NCBI RefSeq assembly: GCF_013618625.1
Contig: NZ_JABRWO010000004.1
Location: forward strand, 310,001 to 374,000
Direction of reading: 5' to 3'
Origin: Bremerella alba
Lineage (GTDB): Bacteria > Planctomycetota > Planctomycetia > Pirellulales > Pirellulaceae
Length of the DNA: 64,000 nucleotides
Part shown: one piece after another, positions 44,333 through 53,321 of the stretch
How the letters are laid out: each line of letters opens with the position of its first letter
Numbering within the stretch: the first letter of the stretch is position 1
The notes under the pieces: model-generated
Told to the model about the DNA's origin: nothing
Seen by the model: only the letters and a program-made list of their open reading frames with translations
Databases searched by the model: none
Translations under genes and position numbers: made by a program

Positions 44333-44488
44333 CATTTCTTGAATGTTTCCGAGGTGGTCATCCGCCGGAATTCAGCTTGTAAGACGGCTTGGCCTCGGTC
44401 GTCTCGCCCCGGTTATCGGTGGGGCGTGATAGACCTATAATAGACAACGATCATCACAACTCACCGCGAAACGAAAAAGGGAAATCCG

Positions 44489-44920
44489 ATGAAAGTTGCC
44501 ACCATCGAAACCAACAAGGGCACCATCAAGCTGGAACTGTTCGAAGACAAGGTGCCTAAGACGGTCGGCAACTTCGAAAAGCTGGCCAGCGAAGGCTTCT
44601 ACGATGGCCTGAAGTTTCACCGCGTGATCGAAGACTTCATGGTCCAAACCGGTTGTCCTCAAGGCACCGGCACCGGCGGCCCTGGCTACAAATTCGAAGA
44701 TGAATTCCACCCTGACCTCAAGCACGATGGTCCTGGCGTCCTGTCGATGGCCAATGCTGGCCCGAACACCAACGGGTCGCAATTCTTCATCACGCATGTG
44801 GAAACCGCATGGCTCGACGGTAAGCACTCAGTCTTTGGCAAAGTGACCGAAGGTCAGGATATCGTCAACTCGCTCGAACAAGGCGACAAGATGGAAAAGG
44901 TAACCGTCAGCGAAGGTTAG
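44489..44920 (+). CDS. Cyclophilin-type peptidyl-prolyl isomerase
   Basis: Catalyses cis-trans isomerisation of proline peptide bonds in folding proteins. The 143-residue cytoplasmic form has the family core [22 protein letters not shown], the active-site arginine in [26 protein letters not shown] and a C-terminal FGKVTEG. The [10 protein letters not shown] segment carries the tryptophan near the active site. There is no signal peptide, so it acts in the cytoplasm. AGGGAAA gives a good ribosome site. The gene is likely monocistronic, with a strong terminator after it. Confidence 0.97.
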   Translation: MKVATIETNKGTIKLELFEDKVPKTVGNFEKLASEGFYDGLKFHRVIEDFMVQTGCPQGTGTGGPGYKFEDEFHPDLKHDGPGVLSMANAGPNTNGSQFFITHVETAWLDGKHSVFGKVTEGQDIVNSLEQGDKMEKVTVSEG

Positions 44921-44948
44921 TTTGCTGACATTACCCTACAATCAAGAG

Positions 44949-44979
44949 AGCGGTCTTCCCAGTACGAAGGCCGCTTTTT
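44949..44979 (+). terminator. Intrinsic terminator of cyclophilin gene
   Basis: A 10-bp stem AGCGGTCTTC (44949-44958) and GAAGGCCGCT (44966-44975), with one G-T pair, is followed by TTTTT. It lies about 30 bp past the stop and before the convergent glycerate kinase gene. Confidence 0.85.
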
Positions 44980-44990
44980 CATTGCGCCAA

Positions 44991-46382
44991 TTACTTCTCT
45001 GGCTGAGGCTGAACCCGATCGACGACCACAACACGAACATCGCACACATTGGTATGGGTGGGTCCGGTCATCACTAAACGACGCAGTGGCGCGAAGAAAT
45101 GGTAGGCGTCGTTCTTCAGAAGGTAGTCTTCAGGCTTTAGACCGCTGGACATCATCTCAGCTATCGCTTCGGCATCCATCCACGCACCCGCAGCATCCGT
45201 AGGACCATCTTCGCCATCGGTGCCACCGCTGAGAATTGCGATTCCATCGAGCGCGCCATCTCCTCGCTGTTGTCTTGCTTCAAGCGTCGCGGCCAACACC
45301 AACTGTTGATTTCTTCCACCAAAGCCTCGCTGCGACGGGTCGACGAGCTTCACAACTGGTTCACCCCCAGTAATCAAGCAATCAGGGCCGGTTTCGTTTT
45401 GCATCTTCATGGCCATTCGCATCAAGTGCTGCCCGACCTGTTCAGCCTCGCCTTCCATATTGGTTACGCAGTGCATGACGTGCGAGTACCCACGCTTCTC
45501 AGCTTCGATACCGGCAGCATCCACCGCCACGGCGTTGTTGCCGATGATCCAGTTAGAAACACCACACGATGTACGCGAGTCGTTCCTAGGATGATGCTTT
45601 GCCTGCTCTTCCAGCACGCGAACAACGTTAGCGAACTTCTCGATCTGCGGCACACCAAATTTCTTCAGCACTTCCAACGCGTCCGCTGCTGTGGTCGTAT
45701 TAGGAACGGTTGGCCCGGAAGCAATCACATCCAAAGGATCACCTAGCACATCCGAGATGATCAGACTAACCAGATTGCCGGCCTTACAATGCATGGCCAA
45801 GCCGTGCCCTTTGATGCGGCTTAGCTGCTTGCGCACCGTGTTGAGCTGCTCGATATTGGCTCCATTGCCACTGAGAAACTTCGTGATCTCCTGCTTTTCG
45901 CTCAAACTGATACCGTCGATCGGCGAAGGCAGGAGCGCTGACCCGCCGCCAGAGAGCAAGCAAATACACAAATCGTGAACTGTCATCGATTCGCACATTC
46001 GCAAGATCTGACGTGAGATCTCGACCCCTTCGGCCGTAGGCGAATTTTGCCCTGCCGGTCGGCCGGCTTTCAATTGAATATGCGAAAACTCTTGCACACA
46101 ATCGGCCGGCACGCTCAAAATCCCCTGGACGTGCTTTTCGTTGAGTAACTTTTCCCCCAGGGCCTTCTGCAAGCCGATCGCCATGCCCGCGCCCGCCTTG
46201 CCGCCGCCAATGACGAAGATGCGTTTGATAGCCGAAAGATTGAACTGGGATTCACCTACGAAAAGCGTATCTTCCACCACTTCCACGGCGTCGTAAACGA
46301 GATCATCGCTCTTGACCGCATCCACACCGGCTTTCCAAATGGCTTGGACATCTTCGGCAAGTTGCTTCGGGGAACGTTTCAT
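44991..46382 (-). CDS. Glycerate 2-kinase (MOFRL/DUF4147 family)
   Basis: Phosphorylates glycerate with ATP, giving 2-phosphoglycerate in this family and feeding glycolysis. The 463-residue protein shows the DUF4147 and MOFRL features: IFVIGGGKAGAGMA (about 54-67), CLLSGGGSALLPSP, LSRIKGHGLA, VIASGPTVPN, NQQLVLAATL and the C-terminal ISGGTDGEDGPTDAAGA-like ILSGGTDGEDGPTDAAG and GPTHTNVCDVRVVVV. The ATG at 46382 starts with a family-like helix. It lies downstream of two exported-protein genes on the same strand, with an 86-bp gap, so it may belong to their transcript; the connection is not obvious. Confidence 0.95.
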   Translation of the reverse strand: MKRSPKQLAEDVQAIWKAGVDAVKSDDLVYDAVEVVEDTLFVGESQFNLSAIKRIFVIGGGKAGAGMAIGLQKALGEKLLNEKHVQGILSVPADCVQEFSHIQLKAGRPAGQNSPTAEGVEISRQILRMCESMTVHDLCICLLSGGGSALLPSPIDGISLSEKQEITKFLSGNGANIEQLNTVRKQLSRIKGHGLAMHCKAGNLVSLIISDVLGDPLDVIASGPTVPNTTTAADALEVLKKFGVPQIEKFANVVRVLEEQAKHHPRNDSRTSCGVSNWIIGNNAVAVDAAGIEAEKRGYSHVMHCVTNMEGEAEQVGQHLMRMAMKMQNETGPDCLITGGEPVVKLVDPSQRGFGGRNQQLVLAATLEARQQRGDGALDGIAILSGGTDGEDGPTDAAGAWMDAEAIAEMMSSGLKPEDYLLKNDAYHFFAPLRRLVMTGPTHTNVCDVRVVVVDRVQPQPEK

Positions 46383-46468
46383 GAAGTGCTTCCTTAGAGT
46401 GAGTCACGGCTGGCCTAGTCGTATTGAACCAACGCTGGGTCATCGATCCCCGCGCAGGCACAACTCCG

Positions 46469-47074
46469 CTAAGCAATCCGCACAATATCGGTCCACTGCT
46501 GTTTCTGTTCTACCAGAATCTGCCCCAAGGGGTTGTCTTCGTCGGCGCAACAAACCAAGCCAACGAGATACCCGCTGCCCTGGTGATCAAACCGTCCGGC
46601 AACTGCTGACCAAGGGCTTCCCTCACCATGTTCACCTGGCAGATTGGCTTGGGCAAAGAAGCGTTGACTGAATCCCCGCGTGCTCATTTGGCCCGGCCAA
46701 CGATAGACATCAGGCCGATGGGCCCGAACGACGGCCATCATTTGAGGGAGGAAGTTTTCCATCATCGATCGCAGCGTTTCCTCGCTCATTTGATCGTGCC
46801 CACGTCCAGCCGGTGCCACGACGATTGCCACGATCCTTACCGGCACGTTATAGATTCGAACTTCGGGCCCCAGTAGCGACTTCGGACCCGAGGCAACCTT
46901 TGGGTCGATGGCGATCTCTACCGGAGCGACCTCAGGCGGTTCATACTTCTTCGGCAAGATATAGAAATAAACGACGATCCCTACAATGATCAGTCCGAGA
47001 ATCAGTCCGCCTAACAGCGGCAAAGGGATTGGAAGTTCACCAAAGTAGGCCAGCACGGTCACATATTCACTCAT
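46469..47074 (-). CDS. Hypothetical single-pass membrane protein
   Basis: A 201-residue protein with a transmembrane helix at about 18-38 (LGGLILGLIIVGIVVYFYIL), followed by a charged soluble domain. The soluble part includes PVRIVAIVVAPAGRGHDQ, SEETLRSMMENFLPQMMAVVRAHRPDVYRWPGQ and a C-terminus with VGLVCCADEDNPLGQILVEQKQQW. The ATG at 47074 is preferred to a TTG extension to 47131, but no clear ribosome site is visible for either. It lies between the large exported protein gene (87 bp) and glycerate kinase (86 bp), all on the minus strand. I do not recognise the family. Confidence 0.72.
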   Translation of the reverse strand: MSEYVTVLAYFGELPIPLPLLGGLILGLIIVGIVVYFYILPKKYEPPEVAPVEIAIDPKVASGPKSLLGPEVRIYNVPVRIVAIVVAPAGRGHDQMSEETLRSMMENFLPQMMAVVRAHRPDVYRWPGQMSTRGFSQRFFAQANLPGEHGEGSPWSAVAGRFDHQGSGYLVGLVCCADEDNPLGQILVEQKQQWTDIVRIA

Positions 47075-47161
47075 CGCGGTGGGAAGAATCGGAACACCTT
47101 GATCGTAGCGAATCGGCAGCAGCAATCGCAACCGCAGAGATAATTTCGTCCGTATGATGTC

Positions 47162-49900
47162 TTACGGTTGGTAGCTCTGAAAGCGATCGTCCGCTTCAGC
47201 ATCAAATCCGGGGGCGATCTCCGGCCCACGCGTCGCCTCATAGATTGAGACAGTCACGTCATCGAGAAACACTTGACCAACATCTGCCATCTCGACCGTC
47301 AGATTCAACGTATCGGAATCACCGGTAGCCCGCATCAAGCTGAATTCCGTCCACTCGGCCGCCTCGGTCATGTGAATGCCCAGTTCGCGACCGCCGAGCG
47401 TATCGTGGATGAGGACCCCGCCGGTCTCGGACGACAATCGCTGCGGAATACGGATCCACCCGCGAATAATTACAAGTCGGTCCGGTGGAACTTGTACCGT
47501 AGCACTGCGAACCGATATGGGTGCTTGTTCCGGTCTCGCATACAACCCTTGCGTGTCCGGCGAAACGCGGAGCGAGAGTGCATAGTTCCCCCCATGAGGC
47601 TGTTGGGGAGATAACTCGACGGCCGACTCAAACCCCGGTTGTGGCGAGCGAACCTGAATCCATCCACTTGAAAGCAGGAAGGTAAGGTCTTCCATATCCC
47701 CAGCTGGCAACGTATTTGTTCCCGGCCGAAGATAGTTCAGGTTGCCTTGCAAGCGCGAAGCGAACGGCACCAGGTCGTGCGAGATCAACGTAGGATTGGT
47801 GAGCGGAAACTTATACTGCGATGCCCACTGAGTCCACTGTTGCCGCTGAACGGTCGCTACTTTGCGCTCGGCCTGGGTCACATAACGATAAGCCGTTTGC
47901 AGATTGTACTCTTCATACAGAGTGCGAGCCTGGCGGATATCGGCCCACGCCGAATCAATGTTACGACGAATCGCTGGTGACTCGGCGGGAGACTCCAATG
48001 CCGCTTGCACGCTACGGGCCAACTCGAACTCGTGGTTCACGGCCTCCATCCTTAGTCGGACGATCTCGGTGCGATGCCGTTCACTACGTTCCCGCATGTT
48101 GCGTATCACGCGCGGATCCTGTGTCAGAAACACGAGCGAGACATGTTCGCTGGCGTCCAGCTGAATCTTCATGTCTCCTAATCCTCGGCTATGATTGACC
48201 GAGTGGATACCGCTGTCACCGATTCGATAGGCTTCGGATGCCATCGGCACGCCTCGCACGCGGACATCCACGGGGCGATCTGGCAAGGGATCGACCACAA
48301 ACTGATCGTCCGGTCCGGTTCGTACAGCAATCAACAGAATAGCCGTATCGGTAGCCAGCATCGAAACATGCACGTTCGGATCACTGGAAATCGCCCCATT
48401 CCGTGGGCTACCTTGAGCGATCCAGGGGTAAATCAGTTCCATGCGGCGGTTGATGATATCGAGCGCTGTCCTTCTGGCAAAATCAACCGGGTGATCTTCA
48501 TTGAGCGGCGAGTTACTTTCAAACACAATCCCTCGAACACCGTTAGCAATCGCTAGAAACGTGGCCTTTTCCAACTGATACGGTTGGAAGCCCATCGGCA
48601 CACTCGCCTCTTGTGCAAGGAATGAAACTTGTCGCTGTGTGGCAGGACTGAACTGCGTTGGTATCACCGCCCAGCGGGTTGCACTGGGTGATGCAAACAG
48701 CCCCCACGACTGCGTCCACTTGGCATAGTCGGTCAACGACTGCGATGTTCCAAGAGGAGAGCGACGGGTCGCGATGATCTCGCTGTGCTGGCTATAGTCG
48801 TGCACTCGATTCGGAGCGATGGCCAATACAGGACGAGGTTTCTGTCCGTCGAGAAGTCGTAAATCTGCAGCGCGGATGGCAAAGTCTGAAAAGGCATCGT
48901 CACCTGATGGGATAGGCAGTTCCCACGCTAAAACCGCAGACTGGTCGGCGGGACTGCGAGTCTCTGGGGGCGAACTGACGCTCCACATATTGTAGCGCAA
49001 TAACTCTTGTTGCAGTTGCGGCGACGGGGCACGACTCGTTCGGATCGCATTGAAGCCAAGGCCTCGCAGTAGCGACAAGGGTTCGCCGTTATAATCGATA
49101 ATGCGTGGGACTGCTGCGTGATCGTTTAACTCGATAACCTGACCGTTAGAGGCCGATTCGCTTCGGGGTGGCGCCAACTGCACATTCGCGCCGGTGGTAC
49201 CGGGAACACCTCCCATGCCGCGGAGTCCGCCTGGGTTGGTCACCCTTTGAGTAACCGTATTGGCCTTTTGAACGTTCAGCAAACCTTCCCCGTTCAGGTC
49301 ATCGATCTGAACGCGAACGATCCCCGTACCGGTGTATAGATTTAGTAGGACCATGTCGACGTACGCTTCACGCGGATCGAACTGGGCTCCATGTTCGCTC
49401 CGTAACGCTGTCACTTGACCGCTGACCTGTTCGTCGATATTGCGGATACCGATCTGGTTCCATTGGTCAGGCTGTCCCGATCGATCCCCTAGAATGCGCG
49501 TTGTGATCGGCTGCCCGGTGCGGGGATCGCGACTTCGCGGAAAAACAACTTGAACAGCAAACTGAATTCCTGGTCGATCTGATTTAACCCATATCGAGAA
49601 CGAAAGATCTGGGACAACGCGGGCCGGCTTGATGCGTTGGCCGTAGTAGGCATACGAGCCCTGCGAAAAGCGCAGGGCAATCAATTCGCTGCTGGCTCCG
49701 AGATGCGAGTTGCCAGCGATCCGCTTATGATCGAGCCGGCTTGCCGGAGCATCACCCTCTAGTGGTTGCCAGGTAGGCGTCGCCGATTCAAAGTCTTCGA
49801 TCACTGCCGCCAGCGCGCAGCAAGGAAGACTCGTGATACCTAAAAGCAACACGAGCCGCAAATGGAAGAAAAACCAGGATTGTTGGGTGGGCGTTTTCAC
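47162..49900 (-). CDS. Large exported protein with carbohydrate-binding-like ends
   Basis: A 912-residue secreted or periplasmic protein. A signal peptide spans about 1-32. Residues 33-215 look like a beta-sandwich (LSFSIWVKSDRPGIQFAVQVVF, YVDMVLLNLYTGTGIVRVQIDDL). The middle (about 260-560) has alternating helices and strands (LSLLRGLGFNAIRTSR, RWAVIPTQFSPAT), like a glycoside-hydrolase-type barrel without recognisable catalytic residues. A helical region at about 600-690 (RSERHRTEIVRLRMEAVNHE) may be coiled coil. A second beta-sandwich covers about 745-890 (VELSPQQPHGGNYALSLRV, LNLTVEMADVGQVFLDDVTV). The two sandwich ends recall carbohydrate-binding modules, but this is by appearance. It is first in a three-gene minus-strand run ending in glycerate kinase. 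Confidence 0.78.
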   Translation of the reverse strand: MKTPTQQSWFFFHLRLVLLLGITSLPCCALAAVIEDFESATPTWQPLEGDAPASRLDHKRIAGNSHLGASSELIALRFSQGSYAYYGQRIKPARVVPDLSFSIWVKSDRPGIQFAVQVVFPRSRDPRTGQPITTRILGDRSGQPDQWNQIGIRNIDEQVSGQVTALRSEHGAQFDPREAYVDMVLLNLYTGTGIVRVQIDDLNGEGLLNVQKANTVTQRVTNPGGLRGMGGVPGTTGANVQLAPPRSESASNGQVIELNDHAAVPRIIDYNGEPLSLLRGLGFNAIRTSRAPSPQLQQELLRYNMWSVSSPPETRSPADQSAVLAWELPIPSGDDAFSDFAIRAADLRLLDGQKPRPVLAIAPNRVHDYSQHSEIIATRRSPLGTSQSLTDYAKWTQSWGLFASPSATRWAVIPTQFSPATQRQVSFLAQEASVPMGFQPYQLEKATFLAIANGVRGIVFESNSPLNEDHPVDFARRTALDIINRRMELIYPWIAQGSPRNGAISSDPNVHVSMLATDTAILLIAVRTGPDDQFVVDPLPDRPVDVRVRGVPMASEAYRIGDSGIHSVNHSRGLGDMKIQLDASEHVSLVFLTQDPRVIRNMRERSERHRTEIVRLRMEAVNHEFELARSVQAALESPAESPAIRRNIDSAWADIRQARTLYEEYNLQTAYRYVTQAERKVATVQRQQWTQWASQYKFPLTNPTLISHDLVPFASRLQGNLNYLRPGTNTLPAGDMEDLTFLLSSGWIQVRSPQPGFESAVELSPQQPHGGNYALSLRVSPDTQGLYARPEQAPISVRSATVQVPPDRLVIIRGWIRIPQRLSSETGGVLIHDTLGGRELGIHMTEAAEWTEFSLMRATGDSDTLNLTVEMADVGQVFLDDVTVSIYEATRGPEIAPGFDAEADDRFQSYQP

Positions 49901-49986
49901 GCCGAGTGTTTCCTTACTACAACGTGATGTTTCGTTGGTCGTAAGTCGTGCTTGTACTTAGATTTAGAAATCATTTCCAGATCAAT

Positions 49987-50008
49987 CATGTGGCAAAAAA
50001 ACCACATG
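49987..50008. promoter_or_regulatory. Hairpin in divergent region before 50155 gene
   Basis: A perfect 7-bp stem CATGTGG and CCACATG encloses an A-rich 8-base loop. It lies between the divergent starts at 49900 and 50155. Either an operator-like palindrome or a leader structure is possible; I cannot choose. Confidence 0.35.
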
Positions 50009-50154
50009 TCGGGATGCTTCCACATTTTATGGATTTCCGTAAGATGTTTGCTAAGTGCGACTTAAGTCGTTTAGCATGAATGCATGCACGTTCGTGGCAC
50101 GAGTGCTGCAAATAATCGTGTCAGAAGCGAACAACCCAATTGCGGAGAAACCAC

Positions 50155-50469
50155 ATGAGCCACGCCAACCAACGAGTCGACGACCAATCTGCCGCCCAAG
50201 AAGAACTGCCCAAGGATTTGGTCGAGTTGGCCATCATGATCGCTAAACTGCCGGAAACGCACCGACAAGAGTTGGAACCGGCCGTGAATAAGGTGATCGA
50301 AAACAGCCGACGTCGACGTCGCATTTACACGTTGGTTCAAGAAGCACTGAGTCAACTGCGGCTGGACATGAAGTACTTAATGTTCGACCTGGAAGCGACT
50401 CGACGCGAACGCGATCAATACAAAGCCGACTCCAACGGCGGGAGCGACGACAACCCAGGCGAATTTTAA
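50155..50469 (+). CDS. Small hypothetical protein with helical core
   Basis: A 104-residue soluble, mostly helical protein. After an acidic N-terminus (QRVDDQSAAQEELPKD) comes VELAIMIAKLPETHRQELEPAVNKVIENSRRRRRIYTLVQEALSQLRLDMKYLMFDLEATRRERDQY. This is rich in charged heptads and includes a basic RRRRR patch, so it could bind nucleic acid or pair with a partner through a coiled coil. The ATG at 50155 is preferred over an upstream one at 50140 because GGAG lies at the right distance. I do not recognise the family. A strong terminator follows the gene. Confidence 0.72.
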   Translation: MSHANQRVDDQSAAQEELPKDLVELAIMIAKLPETHRQELEPAVNKVIENSRRRRRIYTLVQEALSQLRLDMKYLMFDLEATRRERDQYKADSNGGSDDNPGEF

Positions 50470-50499
50470 GCCTACGGTGATCTAACTCGGCTATTGCAT

Positions 50500-50553
50500 A
50501 AACGCGTGGCGACACATACCCCGGCGGGAGCAAAGTGTTGCCACGCGTTTTTT
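50500..50553 (+). terminator. Long-stem intrinsic terminator
   Basis: A 16-bp stem AAACGCGTGGCGACAC (50500-50515) pairs with GTGTTGCCACGCGTTT (50535-50550) with one G-T pair around a 19-nt loop, ending in a six-T run. It lies about 30 bp past the stop of the 50155 gene. On the minus strand it also follows the direction of no gene, so it serves the plus strand. Confidence 0.85.
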
Positions 50554-50587
50554 GCTGCCATCTCTGAAATGTCTATCGGCAATATTT

Positions 50588-51013
50588 CTACTTAGACGAA
50601 AGCTCGAAGTTAGCTACGTTTTCTCCGTCTTCGGTGACGGTGAATTCCAGTTCACTTCGCGAATTGTATTTCGCCGGTATCGACTCCGGGATTGCTGGAA
50701 CGGGCTCGCCTTCCATGGTTTCTGATGGCCCTTGGGCAGTTGTGATTTGAACACGATTGTGCCCGATCCGTGCTCCCTTCTGGTGGCCGGTGTAATTTAA
50801 CTCGTAGCGGCCGCTCTCATCGGTAAGTGCCCCCGAGGGTCGTCCTTGGCCGGAAACAAATAGTACCGTCGCATTGGGCAACGGCTTGCCTTCCATTGTT
50901 ACGGTACCGGTAACCCGGACGACGCCGGGGTCGCCTCCGCCTCTGCAGCCGACGAAAGAAATCAACGAAGTAGCTAAGACTACCGAAAGCAGCCATTGTT
51001 TCGAAATGCGCAT
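50588..51013 (-). CDS. Lipoprotein with transthyretin-like/carboxypeptidase-regulatory-like domain
   Basis: A 141-residue lipoprotein. The signal MRISKQWLLSVVLATSLISFVGC ends in a lipobox (FVGC, Cys23). The mature part has the beta-strand pattern of a small Ig-like or transthyretin-like fold: VVRVTGTVTMEGKPLPNATVLFV, GALTDESGRYELNYTG and VTEDGENVANFEL. Small lipoproteins of this type often follow DUF1559 genes in Planctomycetes. It lies 60 bp downstream of one here on the same strand, so they are probably co-transcribed and may assemble together at the envelope. Confidence 0.88.
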   Translation of the reverse strand: MRISKQWLLSVVLATSLISFVGCRGGGDPGVVRVTGTVTMEGKPLPNATVLFVSGQGRPSGALTDESGRYELNYTGHQKGARIGHNRVQITTAQGPSETMEGEPVPAIPESIPAKYNSRSELEFTVTEDGENVANFELSSK

Positions 51014-51073
51014 CCCATGCCATCCTTATGACGCAAAATGAATTGAAAGACGGGGTTCTAGCAACAGCCTCGG

Positions 51074-52090
51074 CTAATTAATTTCGCTAAGAACCAAGCC
51101 GTCTGAAATCGAAAACATTCGCTGATACGCACCGTAACTGACACCATTGTTGTCTACGTCGTAAGGATTGCCGCTGTTCCAGACAGTCGCAGTATGCTGA
51201 ATCGTTTCACTGACAAACCGTACCGATCCATCGACAAAGCAGAACTGCGCTCCGCCAGGATGCATGCTGCCGGCTGTACGGTGCGGCTGGGGATTACCAT
51301 CTGGCTGAGTCCAATTCATCGCCCAGCGACCATTGATCAAGACGGCATTGGTTGCCCCTTGGGCATAGTCGACGATGTCTTTGCCACAATAGATTCGCGA
51401 TCGGTTACGGCCATTGTTGTCCATGTCCCAACGTGTTTCGGCAATGATGATCGTGTTGGTTGTGCCATCGGTGATGTCGCGCATGCCGGCGACCAGCCCT
51501 CGGTTGGTGCGCCCAAAAACACCGTTGTAACGATCGCGATTAGCGTTCTGATTCATCGTGTGATTTGACCAGCCGTCGTAGGACGTACCCGCGCCCTGGT
51601 AGCTGCTGGTCGCAGAATCGGTAATTGCCCCATCGGTGCGGCGGTCTGGCTTGGTATCAGAGGGACAAGCGAAGATCTCCAGAGGCGTCTGACAGACCGT
51701 ACGATTGTTGGTGATCGTATCCTCACCGGCTGGGTACCGAGGATCGAATTGATCTAACTGATTCCCTTGTTCAATGAACTCTAAAAGGCCCACAGCCCAG
51801 CCGAAACCGGTACCTCCCTTTTCGCTCATAGCGTCGCCGTCAAAGTGACCTTGATATTGGTGACCGATCGGAAAACTGTGGTGGATATCATGATAATTGT
51901 GCAGGGCTAATCCCAGGTTCTTCAAATTGTTACTGCAACTCATCCGCCGAGCTGCCTCACGGGCTTGTTGAACTGCTGGCAAAAGCAGGGCGATCAAGAC
52001 ACCAATAATGGCAATAACCACCAATAATTCGACTAATGTAAAACCAAGATGCCTGCCCGAAGGATGACCAGAAGTAGCGTGTAGGCGCAT
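51074..52090 (-). CDS. DUF1559 pseudopilin-like protein
   Basis: A 338-residue member of the planctomycete DUF1559 family. The leader [31 protein letters not shown] is longer than in the copy at 9313, but the pilin-like cleavage site and hydrophobic helix are intact, followed by [15 protein letters not shown]. The C-terminus has the H-X9-DG motif ([12 protein letters not shown]). Family motifs [12 protein letters not shown] and [15 protein letters not shown] are present. AGGAGA gives a strong ribosome site at the ATG. The lipoprotein gene follows 60 bp later. The family's leader suggests passage through a type IV pilus or type II secretion system, not shown directly here. Confidence 0.93.
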   Translation of the reverse strand: MRLHATSGHPSGRHLGFTLVELLVVIAIIGVLIALLLPAVQQAREAARRMSCSNNLKNLGLALHNYHDIHHSFPIGHQYQGHFDGDAMSEKGGTGFGWAVGLLEFIEQGNQLDQFDPRYPAGEDTITNNRTVCQTPLEIFACPSDTKPDRRTDGAITDSATSSYQGAGTSYDGWSNHTMNQNANRDRYNGVFGRTNRGLVAGMRDITDGTTNTIIIAETRWDMDNNGRNRSRIYCGKDIVDYAQGATNAVLINGRWAMNWTQPDGNPQPHRTAGSMHPGGAQFCFVDGSVRFVSETIQHTATVWNSGNPYDVDNNGVSYGAYQRMFSISDGLVLSEIN

Positions 52091-52589
52091 AGGAATCTCC
52101 TAGAAAAGAAAAGATCGCTGCCCATTGCGGTAGAAAAGGAAGCTGCGGGGATCGCAATTCACCATGAAACGTCAACAACGAATCAGACGTGAATAAGGAC
52201 CTCCGTGACGCAACTTATAAAGCCACTTCTACCGCTCTGAAGAGTGGGCGTCAACTTCCATGTGGGGCAGGAATTTAATTTTTACTGTTTTCCATGCTTT
52301 TACCTTTATACGCTACGAGCATTTGCGCACTTCCCGGAAAACATAGGGGATTGAGGCAACTTCTGCCTAAACCGAGATGGGAATTTCACGTCACCGTCAG
52401 CCGATCTATCGCCTACTGAAACGTCCTTTGGATTCTCAGACTACATCATGTTCTGCTAGATGAAGAAGATAATTTGTTTCCATCTGACCTTCGTCCCGGT
52501 AAACTAGTGAATTGGCTGTTGGGACAACTATTTTCGTCCGGCAGTCCTACCTAGCAAAACATTTCCCCCCAAACGCTGAGGAGTTCCTT
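52091..52589. other. Divergent intergenic region DUF1559 / exported peroxidase
   Basis: These 499 bases lie between the DUF1559 start (minus) and the exported glutathione-peroxidase-like start (plus), so they must hold promoters in both directions. I see no coding frame, tRNA or strong hairpin. A GAGGAG ribosome site sits just before 52590. I cannot assign promoter boxes. Confidence 0.45.
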
Positions 52590-53147
52590 ATGAAGTCGGT
52601 TCTGTCCGTCTTTGCTTCGGTGGCCCTGATGGCCGCGTTTTCCGTATCGGCCATGGCTGCCGAGAATGTCCTGAAGGGCGAAGTCAAAACGCTCGAAGGT
52701 AAGAAGGTCGACCTGTCCGAATACAAGGGCAAGGTACTGTTGATCGTGAATGTCGCCAGCAAGTGTGGTAAGACACCACAGTACGAACCGCTTCAAGCGT
52801 TGCATGCTCAGTATGGCGACCAGGGCTTTGCTGTCCTCGGTTTCCCTTGCAATCAGTTTGGCAATCAAGAGCCCGGCAGTGCTTCGGAAATTCGCGAGTT
52901 CTGCTCCGAAAACTACGACGTAACTTTCCCTATGTTCGAGAAGGTTGAAGTCAACGGCGAAGAGACCGCACCGCTTTTCACTAAGCTGAAAAGCTTTGAT
53001 AGCGATCCTGGTGATGTGAAATGGAATTTCGAGAAGTTCCTGATCGGCAAGGATGGCGAAGTGGTCGCTCGGTTCCGTACCCGCGTCGAACCGGACGACA
53101 AGAAGGTGATTCAATCCATTGAAACGGAACTGAAGAAAGAAAGCTGA
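52590..53147 (+). CDS. Exported glutathione peroxidase-like protein
   Basis: A 185-residue thioredoxin-fold peroxidase. A signal peptide covers about 1-23 (LSVFASVALMAAFSVSAMAA), so it acts outside the cytoplasm. The active-site motif NVASKCGKTPQYEPL has Cys59; the family's second motif FPCNQFGNQEPG and the later VKWNFEKFLI tryptophan are present. It is a cysteine, not selenocysteine, enzyme and probably uses thioredoxin-like reductants. GAGGAG precedes the ATG at 52590; the longer frame to 52512 is not needed. A MarR-type regulator gene follows 174 bp later, but a probable terminator lies between them. Confidence 0.95.
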   Translation: MKSVLSVFASVALMAAFSVSAMAAENVLKGEVKTLEGKKVDLSEYKGKVLLIVNVASKCGKTPQYEPLQALHAQYGDQGFAVLGFPCNQFGNQEPGSASEIREFCSENYDVTFPMFEKVEVNGEETAPLFTKLKSFDSDPGDVKWNFEKFLIGKDGEVVARFRTRVEPDDKKVIQSIETELKKES

Positions 53148-53206
53148 GCTTCGTCGGGTGTGAGTTTCACAGCGAATCGCATCCCAAAAGATCGAGTAAT
53201 GAAAAG

Positions 53207-53237
53207 AAGTCGCTGGCTTAGGTCGGCGGCTTTTTTT
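53207..53237 (+). terminator. Intrinsic terminator of peroxidase gene
   Basis: A 7-bp stem AAGTCGC (53207-53213) and GCGGCTT (53226-53232), with one G-T pair, is followed by a long T-run (53231-53237). It lies about 60 bp past the stop. Confidence 0.7.
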
Positions 53238-53321
53238 CATTCCCGCCCACGGCGGCCAAGTTTGTGATAATAATAGGTACGTTCCCCCGCTTCATTCTCC
53301 CCCGCTGCAAGGCCGTACGTT

